Shown piece by piece: positions 1 to 7,664 of a stretch of DNA of 38,666 nucleotides. The position numbers and the translations under genes are program-made. The notes beneath the pieces were generated by a model. That model saw nothing but the letters and a program-made list of their open reading frames with translations, had not been told where the DNA came from and ran no database searches. The stretch is from an uncultured Bacilli bacterium (GTDB taxonomy: Bacteria > Bacillota_I > Bacilli_A > RF39 > UBA660), in NCBI GenBank assembly GCA_934096605.1, contig CAKOMI010000009.1, positions 1-38,666 of the forward strand, written 5' to 3'. The number at the start of each line of letters is the position of its first letter. Position 1 is the first letter of the stretch.

Positions 1-644
1 CTTGGGAATGTTTCTGTGATAACTATATTGAAATGTCTAAATTTAGTTTAGATGATAATACTACTAAGAGTGTTTTACTATATGTCTTAACAGGTATTTT
101 AAAAATGTTACATCCTTTTATGCCATTTGTAACTGAAGAAATTTATAGTAATTTAAGTATCAAAGAAACCGAATCTATTATGATGAGTACTTATCCTAAA
201 GTAGAAAAAAAATATAATTTTAGGACTGAAGAAGAATTAATAGATGATACGATTAACTTTGTTCGCAGCTTCCGTAATTTACGGGCTACTAACAATACTC
301 CAAAAGATGCTCAAGTATTATTTAATACAGAACATGACCCATCTTTAATAATAAATCTATTAAAATTAAATAACCATGTCATTACTAAGAGTCTAGAACT
401 AGACAATTACACAGTTAATTCTAAGTTTATAAACGCTACTGTTTTCTATACTAAAGAAGAAAGTGAATCTGATATTCTAAAGAAAGACAATTTAATTAAG
501 ACTTTAGAAGCTTCTATTTTAAGAAGGAAAAAATTACTAAGTAATGAAAATTATGTTAATAAGGCTCCTAAAGAAGTAGTAGCAAAAGATAGAGAAAAAC
601 TAGCTTTGGAAGAAAAACAATTAGATGAATTAAAGAAAAATTAA
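1..644 (+). CDS. valS: Valine-tRNA ligase, C-terminal part (5' end outside window)
   Basis: The frame is open from base 3, so the gene enters from the left; the first ATG at 33 is internal. The first residues read WECFCDNYIEMSKFS, which matches the WEFCDWYIE segment at the start of the class I anticodon-binding domain of valyl-tRNA synthetase. The HPFMPFVTEEIY segment follows, typical of Val/Leu/Ile enzymes. The last ~65 residues form the Lys/Glu-rich coiled-coil arm found in ValRS, with the family-typical NENYVNKAPKEVVAKDREKL stretch. The enzyme charges tRNA-Val in the cytoplasm. It is followed directly by a hairpin terminator. The catalytic domain and the HIGH/KMSKS motifs lie outside the window. 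Identification is firm from the tail alone. Confidence 0.95.
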   Translation, partial: WECFCDNYIEMSKFSLDDNTTKSVLLYVLTGILKMLHPFMPFVTEEIYSNLSIKETESIMMSTYPKVEKKYNFRTEEELIDDTINFVRSFRNLRATNNTPKDAQVLFNTEHDPSLIINLLKLNNHVITKSLELDNYTVNSKFINATVFYTKEESESDILKKDNLIKTLEASILRRKKLLSNENYVNKAPKEVVAKDREKLALEEKQLDELKKN

Positions 645-672
645 AAAGGACTATCACAATGAGTCCTTTTTT
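643..672. terminator. Bidirectional intrinsic terminator between valS and the convergent Rpn pseudogene
   Basis: A ten-base stem, AAAAAGGACT (643-652) against AGTCCTTTTTT (662-672), closes a nine-base loop. A-rich and T-rich flanks on either side allow it to end transcription of valS and of the convergent gene on the minus strand. Confidence 0.85.
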
Positions 673-679
673 ACATAAA

Positions 680-1524
680 TTAATTTTGTAGTGCTTTTAA
701 TTCAGCTTCTGATAGACCAGTGTAAGTCATTATTTTTTCTAAGTCTTCATGATTATTAAGCATAGCCTTAGCAATCTCTAACTTAGATTCTTGAACGCCT
801 TCTTTGTGAGCATCTTCCCTGGCTTCACTAATTTCAGATTTAACATAAATTTCATACTCTTCGTCGTTTGATAGTAACCCTACAAATTCTTGATTGGTAT
901 TTAATTCCATAAGTTTATCATAGTACTTTTTAGCTAGCTTATCAGTCTTAGACAATTTAAATAAATCTTCTTTGTTCATATCAAGCATGGCTAAATGTTT
1001 GTACTCATCATTACAATACCATTATAATAATTCTTAAGTAATTTGTCCATATTGACATTAATGATCATTCTCTTGTCAGAATAACAAATGCCTTCTTCAT
1101 CACGATAAGTAAAACGTCTTAAAATTGGTCCACCTAAGTCTTTAATAAAATTATAGTTAATTAGAATAATCTTATCAGTCTTTGTATAATCATCACCACG
1201 TTTAATAATCTGGCTAGAATAAGTTTCTAAAAAGACTAAGTTTCTTTCTTTAGTTATGTAACTAAAAGAGGAATTAACTTCACACAAAATATATTTATCT
1301 TTATCAATTTCGATTAAGACATCTAGCATTTTAACTCGTTCATTAACGGTTTTAACAGCTAACTCAGTAATATGAAACTTAGTAATACTAATTGTTTCTT
1401 TTAAAGTTTCTTTCAAGATACATTCAAATAACTCTTTGTCTTCTTCATTTACAAAAACAGCCTTAAATACCCGATCACGACTAGCAGTATACCACTTATT
1501 TAGCTTTGCTTCTTCTTGGGTCAT
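680..1524 (-). pseudogene. Frameshifted Rpn-family (PD-(D/E)XK) recombination-promoting nuclease / putative transposase
   Basis: Two minus-strand reading frames (about 1524-991 and 988-680) together give one Rpn/PDDEXK_2-type protein. The upstream part has the family start pattern (NKWYTASRDRVFKAVF) and the nuclease core MLDVLIEIDKDKYILCEVN, with the D...E-x-N residues. The downstream part contributes HLAMLDMNKEDLFKLSKT and a C-terminal helical tail with the EGVQESKLEIAKAML pattern. Just before the first stop, the other frame reads NDEYKHLAMLDM, continuous with the downstream part, so one base appears missing near 1012-1016. The start was placed at 1524 because GGGAGG lies six bases upstream; the open frame extends to 1626 without a ribosome site. 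It is a pseudogene, or less likely a sequencing error. An intact relative lies at 6341-7183. Confidence 0.8.
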
Positions 1525-1738
1525 ACATAACCTCCCTTCTAAGAGATAAGTATCTCTACTTATATATACACGGCGATTAGTCGATTTTCTTTTTTTTGAT
1601 ACCAGTTTCTTTAAAAAAAATCCCAAACCTTGTTATTACTTAGTATGCAAGCCTATCTAACACACAGACAACTACTTAACTTTATCGTGACATTTAAAGT
1701 AACTTTTGCTAAAATACTAATAGATAGAAGGTATGTCT

Positions 1739-2767
1739 ATGCAAAAGAAAAAATATATCTTATCAGTTATCCTTTTTTTAACTTTAACATTTGGTACATA
1801 TTACTTTATATTTAAAGATTATCCTATAAATTCTTTAATATCCTCATTAAAATTATGCTTGCCACCATTCATCATTTTATCGGTTATAGCTATGTTTTTC
1901 TGGGCTTTCTTTGAAGCATTATATTTAAAAAGAATGTGTTTTTATATGGGTTATAAAATAAATTTTTATCAAGCCTTTGGCTATGTATTCACCGAATGTT
2001 ACTTTTCTGCTGTTACTCCAAGTAGTATTGGCGGACAACCTGTGCAAATGTTAGAAATGAGTCATGATAATATTCCGTATCGGGTTTCTAGCGTCATTAT
2101 TCTACTTAATACCCTTTTATATAAAGTTGCCTTAATAATTATTGCTACCATTGGTTTTATATTATTCAAAAACACTATTTTTAAAGTAAACAACCTTTTC
2201 AATATCTTAGTAATATTAGGCTATGTTACAACAATTACCCTTATTATTTGTTTTTTATTTTTAGTCTATTCTAAGAAATTACTTTATAAAATTATTAAAC
2301 TAATTATTTTTTTATTAAAAAAATTACATATTATAAAAGATTATGATAAACTAGAAAAAAAGCTAGAAGATTCTTTAAAAGATTATCAAGCTTGTGCTTC
2401 CTTAACTAAAAGTAATCCCTATATATTACTTGAATCTTTACTTATTTTAATTATGCAAAGATTAAGCATTTTAATAATTAGTTATTTTATTTATAAATCA
2501 TTTGGTTTAAATGACAAGAGTATCTTTCTTATCGTAGCTTTCCAAGCTTGTATAACTTTAGGGTCTGATTTCATGCCTTTTCCTGGTGGTGTAGTAGTGG
2601 CAGAAGGTTTGCTTTTAGAAATTAATAAATATATTTATGGTACCACGCTTGCCACGCCAGCTATGATTTTACTTAGAACAATTAGTTTTTACTTAGTTGT
2701 TTTATTCTCATTGATATTTTATTTAATATTTCACTTTAAAAAAAGAAAGAAAGGAACTACATTATGA
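1739..2767 (+). CDS. Lysylphosphatidylglycerol synthase TM-region / flippase-like integral membrane protein
   Basis: A ~342-residue polytopic membrane protein with about seven to eight hydrophobic segments. It carries the family signature FSAVTPSSIGGQPVQMLEM near residues 90-108 and a late FMPFPGGVVVAEGLLLE segment, both typical of the lysylphosphatidylglycerol synthase TM region family (UPF0104; the MprF flippase-like domain without the synthase domain). It probably moves or handles a lipid in the cytoplasmic membrane; the substrate cannot be told from sequence. Two ATGs are possible (1733, 1739). AGAAGG at 1726-1731 is only one base from the first and seven from the second, so 1739 is preferred. 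It overlaps the prepilin-like gene by four bases (ATGA), indicating translational coupling. Confidence 0.85.
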   Translation: MQKKKYILSVILFLTLTFGTYYFIFKDYPINSLISSLKLCLPPFIILSVIAMFFWAFFEALYLKRMCFYMGYKINFYQAFGYVFTECYFSAVTPSSIGGQPVQMLEMSHDNIPYRVSSVIILLNTLLYKVALIIIATIGFILFKNTIFKVNNLFNILVILGYVTTITLIICFLFLVYSKKLLYKIIKLIIFLLKKLHIIKDYDKLEKKLEDSLKDYQACASLTKSNPYILLESLLILIMQRLSILIISYFIYKSFGLNDKSIFLIVAFQACITLGSDFMPFPGGVVVAEGLLLEINKYIYGTTLATPAMILLRTISFYLVVLFSLIFYLIFHFKKRKKGTTL

Positions 2768-3144
2768 AAAAAGGTTTTACTTTAATTGAACTCATTATTA
2801 CTATTGGCTTATTAGCGGTGATAGGGACTGTTATATCAACGAATATTCTAGGTACATTAGATAAGCAACAAGAAAATACTTATAATAACTTTAAAGAAAC
2901 ACTAGAAAATGCTGCTTGTACTTATGTTGAATCAAATGAATACATTAAAAATAATGGTCGTTGTAGTAAAAGTAATGGTTGTACAATAACTATAAGTAAG
3001 TTATTAGAAAAAGGATTAATTGAAGATAATGACTTAATAAATCCTAAAACTCAAAAAAAATTAGTAGCGGCTTCTTCAACTATAGAGGTGTCTTACCATG
3101 AAAATCAAAAAAAATGCACTTTAAAAACTATTGTTGAAGAGTAA
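2764..3144 (+). CDS. Type IV prepilin-like protein (N-methylation motif)
   Basis: The N-terminus MKKGFTLIELIITIGLLAVIG is a textbook class III (prepilin) signal: a short basic leader, cleavage after Gly4, Phe at mature position 1, Glu at mature position 5, then a hydrophobic helix. The remaining ~100 residues are a small hydrophilic head with three Cys (in NAACTYV, GRCSKS and NGCTI) plus one near the C-terminus (KKCTL), which could form disulfides. Length (126 aa) suits a minor pilin/pseudopilin or ComGC-type protein. A prepilin peptidase (28843-29607) and a PilC/GspF protein (27225-28829) in the same window could process and assemble it; no PilB-type ATPase is present. It is coupled to the upstream flippase-like gene and lies 39 bases before a large surface protein gene. 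Confidence 0.88.
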   Translation: MKKGFTLIELIITIGLLAVIGTVISTNILGTLDKQQENTYNNFKETLENAACTYVESNEYIKNNGRCSKSNGCTITISKLLEKGLIEDNDLINPKTQKKLVAASSTIEVSYHENQKKCTLKTIVEE

Positions 3145-3183
3145 ATAATGTGATAAAATTATTTAAGAAAGTAGAGTGAGCTT

Positions 3184-4704
3184 ATGAAAGAAAACAAAAA
3201 TAAAACCTTATTAATAATACTAGGAACATTAATTGTTACTTTTACTGTAATAGGCGTTTCATATGCCGTATGGCGTTTAATACTTAGTCAAACTAATAAA
3301 AATAGTCTAGCTACTACCTGTTTTAGTGTATCTATGACTGATAGTAATGCCATAAGTTTAGAAAAAGCTTATCCAATAATTGATGAAGAAGGAAAGAAAT
3401 TAACGCCTTACACATTCACGATCACTAATAATTGTGATTCATATGTTAAATATGAGGTTAATTTAGAGTTATTAAATACCTCAACATTAACCAATATGGA
3501 TTATATAAAATTAATGCTAGATGATGAGTCTCCAGCTGTAATAAGTAGTTATGACGTGACTACTAAAACCATAAGTGACGCAACTACGGCCTATAAAATA
3601 AAAACCGGTTATTTAGACGCTAATGAAAGTAAAACATACAATCTAAGACTATGGGTTGATGAATCAGTTACTATGACAACAGAAGGTATCCAAAACAGAT
3701 TATTTGAAAGTAAGATAACAGTAAATGCAAGTTATGCAAAAGAATTACCTAAACCAACAGCAGTAGAGTACATAACGACATTAGCAGCAACAGATACAAC
3801 AAACTTAGCGACAGATGACTATGGTAACACGAGATATATTGGTGCTAATCCAAATAATTATGTGAGTATCGATGGCGATATATGGCGAATCATCGGTACA
3901 ATGAAAGACATAGATGATGGTACAGGGAATAAAGAAGACAGAGTAAAATTAATTCGCTCAGAAGCAATAGGTGAGTATTCATGGGATACGAGTGAATCAA
4001 GTATTAATGGTGGTTATGGTGTCAATGAATGGAGCCAAGCTGATTTAATGAAACTACTAAATCCAGGATATGAAAGCGAAACAGTAGGTGGCTCATTATA
4101 CTGGAATAACAAATCAGGAAAATGTTATAATTTTAAAAACAATGCAACAACCAGTTGTAATTTCACAAGTACAGGCATAAAAGACAAATTAAAAACATTA
4201 ATAAGTGATGCCGTATGGAATACAGGAACTTCTGAAAATCAACATGCAACTAGTAAAAGTTTTTATGAATTAGAAAGAGGAACTAATACTGGAAAGGCTT
4301 GCTCAAGTGGAACATATTGTAACGATAATGTAATGAGAACAACGACATGGACAGGTAAAATAGGTTTAATGTATCCAAGTGATTATGGTTATGCGACTAG
4401 CGGTGGCAGTACAACAGACCGAGCAACTTGTTTAAATACTGCTTTATATAGTTGGGATGACAGTAGTGTAAGTGATTGCAAAAATAATGACTGGTTATTA
4501 TTAAGTAGTACACAATGGACAATATCGCCGGTTGCGACCTCTTCCAATGGGCTCTATGCGTTCGATGAGATCTACTCTGGCAGCGTCTCCACCACCTTTG
4601 CGTTCAGCGAATATGGCGTCCGGCCCGTCGTTTATCTGACATCGAATGTGAAAATATCAGGGGGAGAAGGGACAAGTGAATCACCATTTTCACTTGAACT
4701 TTAG
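3184..4704 (+). CDS. Surface display protein 1 with C-terminal hypervariable (candidate DGR target) domain
   Basis: 506 residues. A basic start and one hydrophobic segment (about residues 7-28) ending in VSYAVW resemble SipW/TasA-type signal peptides rather than a prepilin leader. Residues ~35-195 form an extracellular beta-type domain shared with the protein at 24330. Residues ~200-440 are a second shared module (DTTNLATDDYGN, DGDIWRIIG, EWSQADLMKLLNPGYES, IGLMYPSDYGYATSGG), probably a C-type-lectin/FGE-like fold by analogy with DGR targets. The final part is the variable block (about 445-482) followed by the conserved GGEGTSESPFSL tail. DNA composition changes abruptly in that block. The gene follows the prepilin-like gene by 39 bases and is followed by two strong hairpins and a terminator. 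No known enzyme motif was recognised. The family assignment is inference; the paralogy with 24330-27188 is directly visible. Confidence 0.8.
   Translation: MKENKNKTLLIILGTLIVTFTVIGVSYAVWRLILSQTNKNSLATTCFSVSMTDSNAISLEKAYPIIDEEGKKLTPYTFTITNNCDSYVKYEVNLELLNTSTLTNMDYIKLMLDDESPAVISSYDVTTKTISDATTAYKIKTGYLDANESKTYNLRLWVDESVTMTTEGIQNRLFESKITVNASYAKELPKPTAVEYITTLAATDTTNLATDDYGNTRYIGANPNNYVSIDGDIWRIIGTMKDIDDGTGNKEDRVKLIRSEAIGEYSWDTSESSINGGYGVNEWSQADLMKLLNPGYESETVGGSLYWNNKSGKCYNFKNNATTSCNFTSTGIKDKLKTLISDAVWNTGTSENQHATSKSFYELERGTNTGKACSSGTYCNDNVMRTTTWTGKIGLMYPSDYGYATSGGSTTDRATCLNTALYSWDDSSVSDCKNNDWLLLSSTQWTISPVATSSNGLYAFDEIYSGSVSTTFAFSEYGVRPVVYLTSNVKISGGEGTSESPFSLEL
4516..4638 (+). other. Variable region VR1 (candidate diversity-generating retroelement target)
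   Basis: The 41 codons from the Trp of QWT to the Leu of VVYL align without gaps to 27000-27122, with only 16 identical residues although the flanking sequence is highly similar. Bases 4521-4630 are 63/110 G+C, far above the A/T-rich surroundings. In codons 23-30 (4582-4605) every one of the 11 differences from VR2 is at codon position 1 or 2. This fits adenine-specific mutagenesis of AAY template codons. No template repeat or reverse transcriptase is in the window. Confidence 0.6.
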
Positions 4705-4712
4705 TTACTAAG

Positions 4713-4762
4713 CCTCGCTGGCGGGAGTATATCCGCCCGAGGATGTCCATAGGCGAAGCCTA
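4713..4762 (+). other. Two adjacent G+C-rich hairpins just downstream of VR1
   Basis: First hairpin: CCTCG (4713-4717) pairs with CGAGG (4738-4742), and GGCGG (4720-4724) pairs with CCGCC (4733-4737). Second: TAGGC (4750-4754) pairs with GCCTA (4758-4762) around a GAA loop. They lie 9 bases after the stop codon. In the Bordetella phage DGR, a hairpin/cruciform downstream of the variable region helps target recognition, so this may have the same role. It has no T-run and the ordinary terminator follows separately. Confidence 0.5.
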
Positions 4763-4796
4763 GGGTCGGTCAAATTTAAAAAAGAAAGAAAATATC

Positions 4797-4832
4797 AAAA
4801 ATAACTCCGCGTTTTAGTGGGGTTATTTTTTT
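4797..4832 (+). terminator. Intrinsic terminator after display protein 1
   Basis: A 14-base-pair stem (4797-4810 with 4817-4830, including two G-U pairs) around a six-base loop, running into seven T residues. Confidence 0.85.
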
Positions 4833-4843
4833 GCAAAAACTAC

Positions 4844-6275
4844 AAGTTTTGATGGGATTATAAATGTTAATATAGAAAGTCATAAATATGTCAAAGTTAA
4901 AAGTTGATAATTTCTATCAGTTTTTTGTATATCTGATATACTTTTATCATCTCATAATAGATAAGGAGTTGATATAGGTATGAGAAAAGATATTACAATT
5001 GAAAAAATGAAGTTAGGAGGTGAAAAAGTGAATAAAAGTGAATTATCTAGAAGATATGGTTGTTGTTGGGAAACAATAGATCGAAGATTTAATCCAGAAA
5101 AATATAAAAAAGAAAAAAAGATTAGAGTTTATACTTCAAAGCTAGATCCGTACAAGACCAATATCGATGCAAAGTTAGACCAAGATAATGTGCCTGCTAC
5201 AGGCATATTTAACCTTTTAACCTTAAAATATGGTTATAATGGCAAATATGGAATCGTACGTAAATATGTTAGTACAAAGAAGAAAAAAATAATAAAAGAA
5301 TTAACAATAAGATTTGAAACTGTGAAAGGTTATCAATCTCAAGTAGATTGGAAAGAAAAAATGAAATTACATGATAAAAGTGGTAATGAATATATTGTAA
5401 GTATATTTTTAATAGTACTGGGACATTCAAGATATAAGTATATTGAATTAACTTTTGATCAAACACAAAACACATTATTTAAATGTTTATCAAATTCATT
5501 TAGGTACTTTGGAGGAACTACAGAAGAAATATTATTTGATAACATGAAAACTATAGTAGATAGAGCTAAAAGTGATTTTAGCGAAGTGGTAATTAATTCA
5601 ACTGCAATGCAATTTTCAAAGGATGCAGGCTTTAAAATAGTAACATGCAGACCATATAGGCCTGAGACTAAAGGGAAAGTAGAAACACTAGCCAAAATAA
5701 TGAATAGATTAAAAGCATTTGATTATGAGTTTGATGATAAAGACGATTTAATAAAAATAGTAAAAAATTTAAATTATATTTTGAATTATGAAGAAAAGTC
5801 TCAGGCTTTAAATGATATACCAATAAATTATTTTGTAAAAGAAAAAGAATATTTAAAACCTATAAACTATGAAATTTTAGAAAATTATTATCTTCCACAA
5901 AAGAAGACATATAGAGTATCTAACGAATCTATGATTTCATATCAAGGAATTAAATATTCAGTACCAATACAGTATGTTGGAAAAGAACTTACTGTACTAG
6001 AAGAGGATAACGTCATCCACATTTATTATAGCACTGATTTAATAGTTTCGTATAAGAAAAACGCTAAATATCGCTATAATTACAAAGAAAAAGATTATAT
6101 TGATATACTAAAACATAGTAGTTTTAATAATAGTACAGATGAAGAAATTCAAAAATATATTAACCAAAATTTAAAATCATTAGATGGAATAAACATAGAA
6201 AAAAAGGAGAAAATTGATCTAATGATTGAGTATTCGACAATACTCTACAACATGTGATCTTATGCGACAAAACTT
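4844..6275 (+). mobile_element. IS21-type insertion element remnant (istA only, ends tentative)
   Basis: The element is defined by the istA-type transposase at 4980-6257. AAGTTTTG at 4844-4851 is the inverted copy of CAAAACTT at 6268-6275 and may mark the ends, but eight bases is weak evidence and no target duplication was recognised. IS21 elements normally carry istB, an AAA+ helper ATPase gene, directly after istA; here the next gene is an Rpn-family nuclease. The element is therefore incomplete, or it is an istA-only variant. Confidence 0.4.
4980..6257 (+). CDS. istA: IS21-family transposase (IstA-like, DDE integrase)
   Basis: 425 residues. A helix-turn-helix-like segment lies near residues 17-37 (VNKSELSRRYGCCWETIDRR). 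The integrase core follows with D123 in GYQSQVDWKE, D187 in EILFDNMKT and E235 in RPETKGKVETL, which fit the DDE triad of IstA. The C-terminal region (~270-380) has the beta-rich Mu-type domain pattern (ISYQGIKYSVP). It would cut and join DNA ends during transposition. AAGGAG (4963-4968) lies 11 bases before the ATG. The upstream stretch contains two small palindromes (about 4910-4920 and 4928-4942) that might be transposase sites. The reading frame is intact, but the partner IstB, normally needed for efficient transposition, is absent here. Confidence 0.85.
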   Translation: MRKDITIEKMKLGGEKVNKSELSRRYGCCWETIDRRFNPEKYKKEKKIRVYTSKLDPYKTNIDAKLDQDNVPATGIFNLLTLKYGYNGKYGIVRKYVSTKKKKIIKELTIRFETVKGYQSQVDWKEKMKLHDKSGNEYIVSIFLIVLGHSRYKYIELTFDQTQNTLFKCLSNSFRYFGGTTEEILFDNMKTIVDRAKSDFSEVVINSTAMQFSKDAGFKIVTCRPYRPETKGKVETLAKIMNRLKAFDYEFDDKDDLIKIVKNLNYILNYEEKSQALNDIPINYFVKEKEYLKPINYEILENYYLPQKKTYRVSNESMISYQGIKYSVPIQYVGKELTVLEEDNVIHIYYSTDLIVSYKKNAKYRYNYKEKDYIDILKHSSFNNSTDEEIQKYINQNLKSLDGINIEKKEKIDLMIEYSTILYNM

Positions 6276-6340
6276 CCTAAAATATCCCCCTTGTCTAAAT
6301 TACAAACATGGTTTAGGATAACTTATCAAGGAGGACAACT

Positions 6341-7183
6341 ATGAATAAAACAATCACAAAACCTAAAAAGTTTTATACTTGTAAAAATGATTCAGCCTTT
6401 AAAGAAATATTTGGTAATATTAAGAATAAAAAATTATTAATCTGGCTATTAGAAAGGATATTACAAGTTAGAATTGATGAGTTAACATATTTAAATGTCG
6501 AAAGAAATAATAATGATTTAGTAACAAAAAGAAAAAGGCTAGATATATTAGTGGAAACAAATGTGGGTAGAATCAATATAGAAATGAACGCGACAAACAA
6601 AGAATACTTACATCCAAGAAACTTTTGTTACTTAAGTAACATTTATAACAAGAATACTAGTATATCTGAAGATTATAATGAAGACACGCTTACCATTCAA
6701 ATTAATTTTACATATGGTATAAAAGATGATAACAAGATTTTAAGAATATATAAGGTCCAAGATGATGAGCAAAAATGTTATATAAAAAACTTTGAAATAT
6801 ACGAATACAATATGGACATAATAATGAATTTTTGGTATTCTTTAGATATAGAAAAAGTTACTGAATATTCACATTTAATAATGTTAGACTTAGAAAAAAA
6901 TAGTTTGAAAGAACTAGTTAAATATGATGGGAAGGTTGATGAATATATGGAAAAAATTACTAAGTTAAATACTGATGCTAACTTTTGGGAAGTATTTACA
7001 CCTGAAGAAGATGAAAGATATATTAGAAATACTATCAAAAGAGAGAGTGAGAAAAAAGGTAAAAAAATCGAAAAAATTACTATTGCTAAAAATATGCTTG
7101 CCAAAAATTTAGACTTAAATTTAATCATGGACGTAACGAATTTGTCTAAGAATGAAATATTAAAGATTAAAGAGAGTTGCTGA
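6341..7183 (+). CDS. Rpn family recombination-promoting nuclease / putative transposase (PD-(D/E)XK)
   Basis: 280 residues with the family layout. The N-terminal motif is KNDSAFKEIFGNIKNKKLL. The nuclease core KRLDILVETNVGRINIEMN gives D68 and E81, with N83 where many members have Gln. The middle segment YSHLIMLDLEKNSLKELVK is typical, and a C-terminal Lys-rich helix ends in an EKITIAKNMLAKNLDL pattern. Rpn proteins are Ca2+/Mg2+-dependent DNA endonucleases that raise RecA-independent recombination; many are annotated as transposases. AAGGAGG lies about eight bases upstream of the ATG. It sits immediately after the istA gene and shares the family with the frameshifted copy at 680-1524, which marks this as an accessory region. 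Confidence 0.85.
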   Translation: MNKTITKPKKFYTCKNDSAFKEIFGNIKNKKLLIWLLERILQVRIDELTYLNVERNNNDLVTKRKRLDILVETNVGRINIEMNATNKEYLHPRNFCYLSNIYNKNTSISEDYNEDTLTIQINFTYGIKDDNKILRIYKVQDDEQKCYIKNFEIYEYNMDIIMNFWYSLDIEKVTEYSHLIMLDLEKNSLKELVKYDGKVDEYMEKITKLNTDANFWEVFTPEEDERYIRNTIKRESEKKGKKIEKITIAKNMLAKNLDLNLIMDVTNLSKNEILKIKESC

Positions 7184-7188
7184 TTCAC

Positions 7189-7548
7189 ATGCCAAAAAAA
7201 TATAATATTATTACTTTATGTGGGTCAACTAAGTTTAAAAAAGCTTTTTTTGAGGTTCAAAAAGAATTAACTTTAAAAGGCAATATTGTTTTATCTTTAG
7301 GGTTGTTTGCTAAATCTGGTGATGAAGACATATTTGCTAATATGGATGCAGAAACATTCAAAAAAACTAAAGAAATGTTAGCTGACATGCACAAAAGAAG
7401 AATTGATTTATCTGATGAAATATTTGTTATCAATGTTGGGGGCTACATTGGTAATAGTACTAAAGAAGAAATAGAGTATGCTAAAAAAACAAATAAAAAA
7501 ATAACTTATTTAGAACCAGTAAAGGACAAAGAAATTAAGAAAATATAA
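7189..7548 (+). CDS. Nucleoside 2-deoxyribosyltransferase-like / DUF4406-type protein
   Basis: About 119 residues, a single small Rossmann-like domain. The start ITLCGSTKFKKAF matches the ...GS-T/x-R/K-F pattern of nucleoside 2-deoxyribosyltransferase-like and DUF4406 proteins. DMHKRRIDLSDEIFVINVGG and YIGNSTKEEIEYAKKTNKKI give the second half, where S/T-x2-E-I/L motifs are conserved. Family members bind nucleotides or nucleosides, but the substrate is not assigned for this subgroup. An upstream TTG at 7177 is in frame, but ATG 7189 fits the conserved N-terminus better. It follows the Rpn gene by five bases and probably shares its transcript. It ends just before the heat-shock promoter. Confidence 0.7.
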   Translation: MPKKYNIITLCGSTKFKKAFFEVQKELTLKGNIVLSLGLFAKSGDEDIFANMDAETFKKTKEMLADMHKRRIDLSDEIFVINVGGYIGNSTKEEIEYAKKTNKKITYLEPVKDKEIKKI

Positions 7549-7576
7549 GAAATCTTAATTTTTTTTATAAAAATAA

Positions 7577-7603
7577 TTAGCAATGCGTATTGACAAGTGC
7601 TAA
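7577..7603 (+). promoter_or_regulatory. CIRCE operator 1 (HrcA binding site)
   Basis: TTAGCAATG - nine bases - AAGTGCTAA matches the CIRCE inverted repeat (consensus TTAGCACTC-N9-GAGTGCTAA) with a slightly degenerate left arm. It overlaps the -35 box of the hrcA promoter, so HrcA bound here would block RNA polymerase. Confidence 0.85.
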
Positions 7604-7618
7604 AATGCATATTATAAT
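7590..7618 (+). promoter_or_regulatory. Sigma-A promoter of the hrcA-grpE-dnaK operon
   Basis: Perfect TTGACA (7590-7595), a 17-base spacer and perfect TATAAT (7613-7618). It is embedded between the two CIRCE operators. A consensus promoter under strong repression is typical for class I heat-shock genes. Confidence 0.92.
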
Positions 7619-7622
7619 GTAT

Positions 7623-7649
7623 GTAGCATTTGAGTTTTACAAGTGCTAA
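7623..7649 (+). promoter_or_regulatory. CIRCE operator 2 (HrcA binding site)
   Basis: GTAGCATTT - nine bases - AAGTGCTAA, downstream of the -10 box. The right arm is identical to that of operator 1; the left arm has two mismatches. It covers the likely transcription start and 5' leader. Confidence 0.75.
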
Positions 7650-7664
7650 AGGAAGTGAGCTTTA

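Noticed and set aside
1630..1815. A 61-codon plus-strand frame before the flippase-like gene
   Set aside because: It overlaps the start of the real gene in another frame, lacks a ribosome site and has low-complexity content.
3184..3270. Prepilin signal in display protein 1
   Set aside because: The start lacks the G-F-T-L-x-E pattern. The VSYAVW end of the hydrophobic segment fits a SipW/TasA-type or ordinary signal better.
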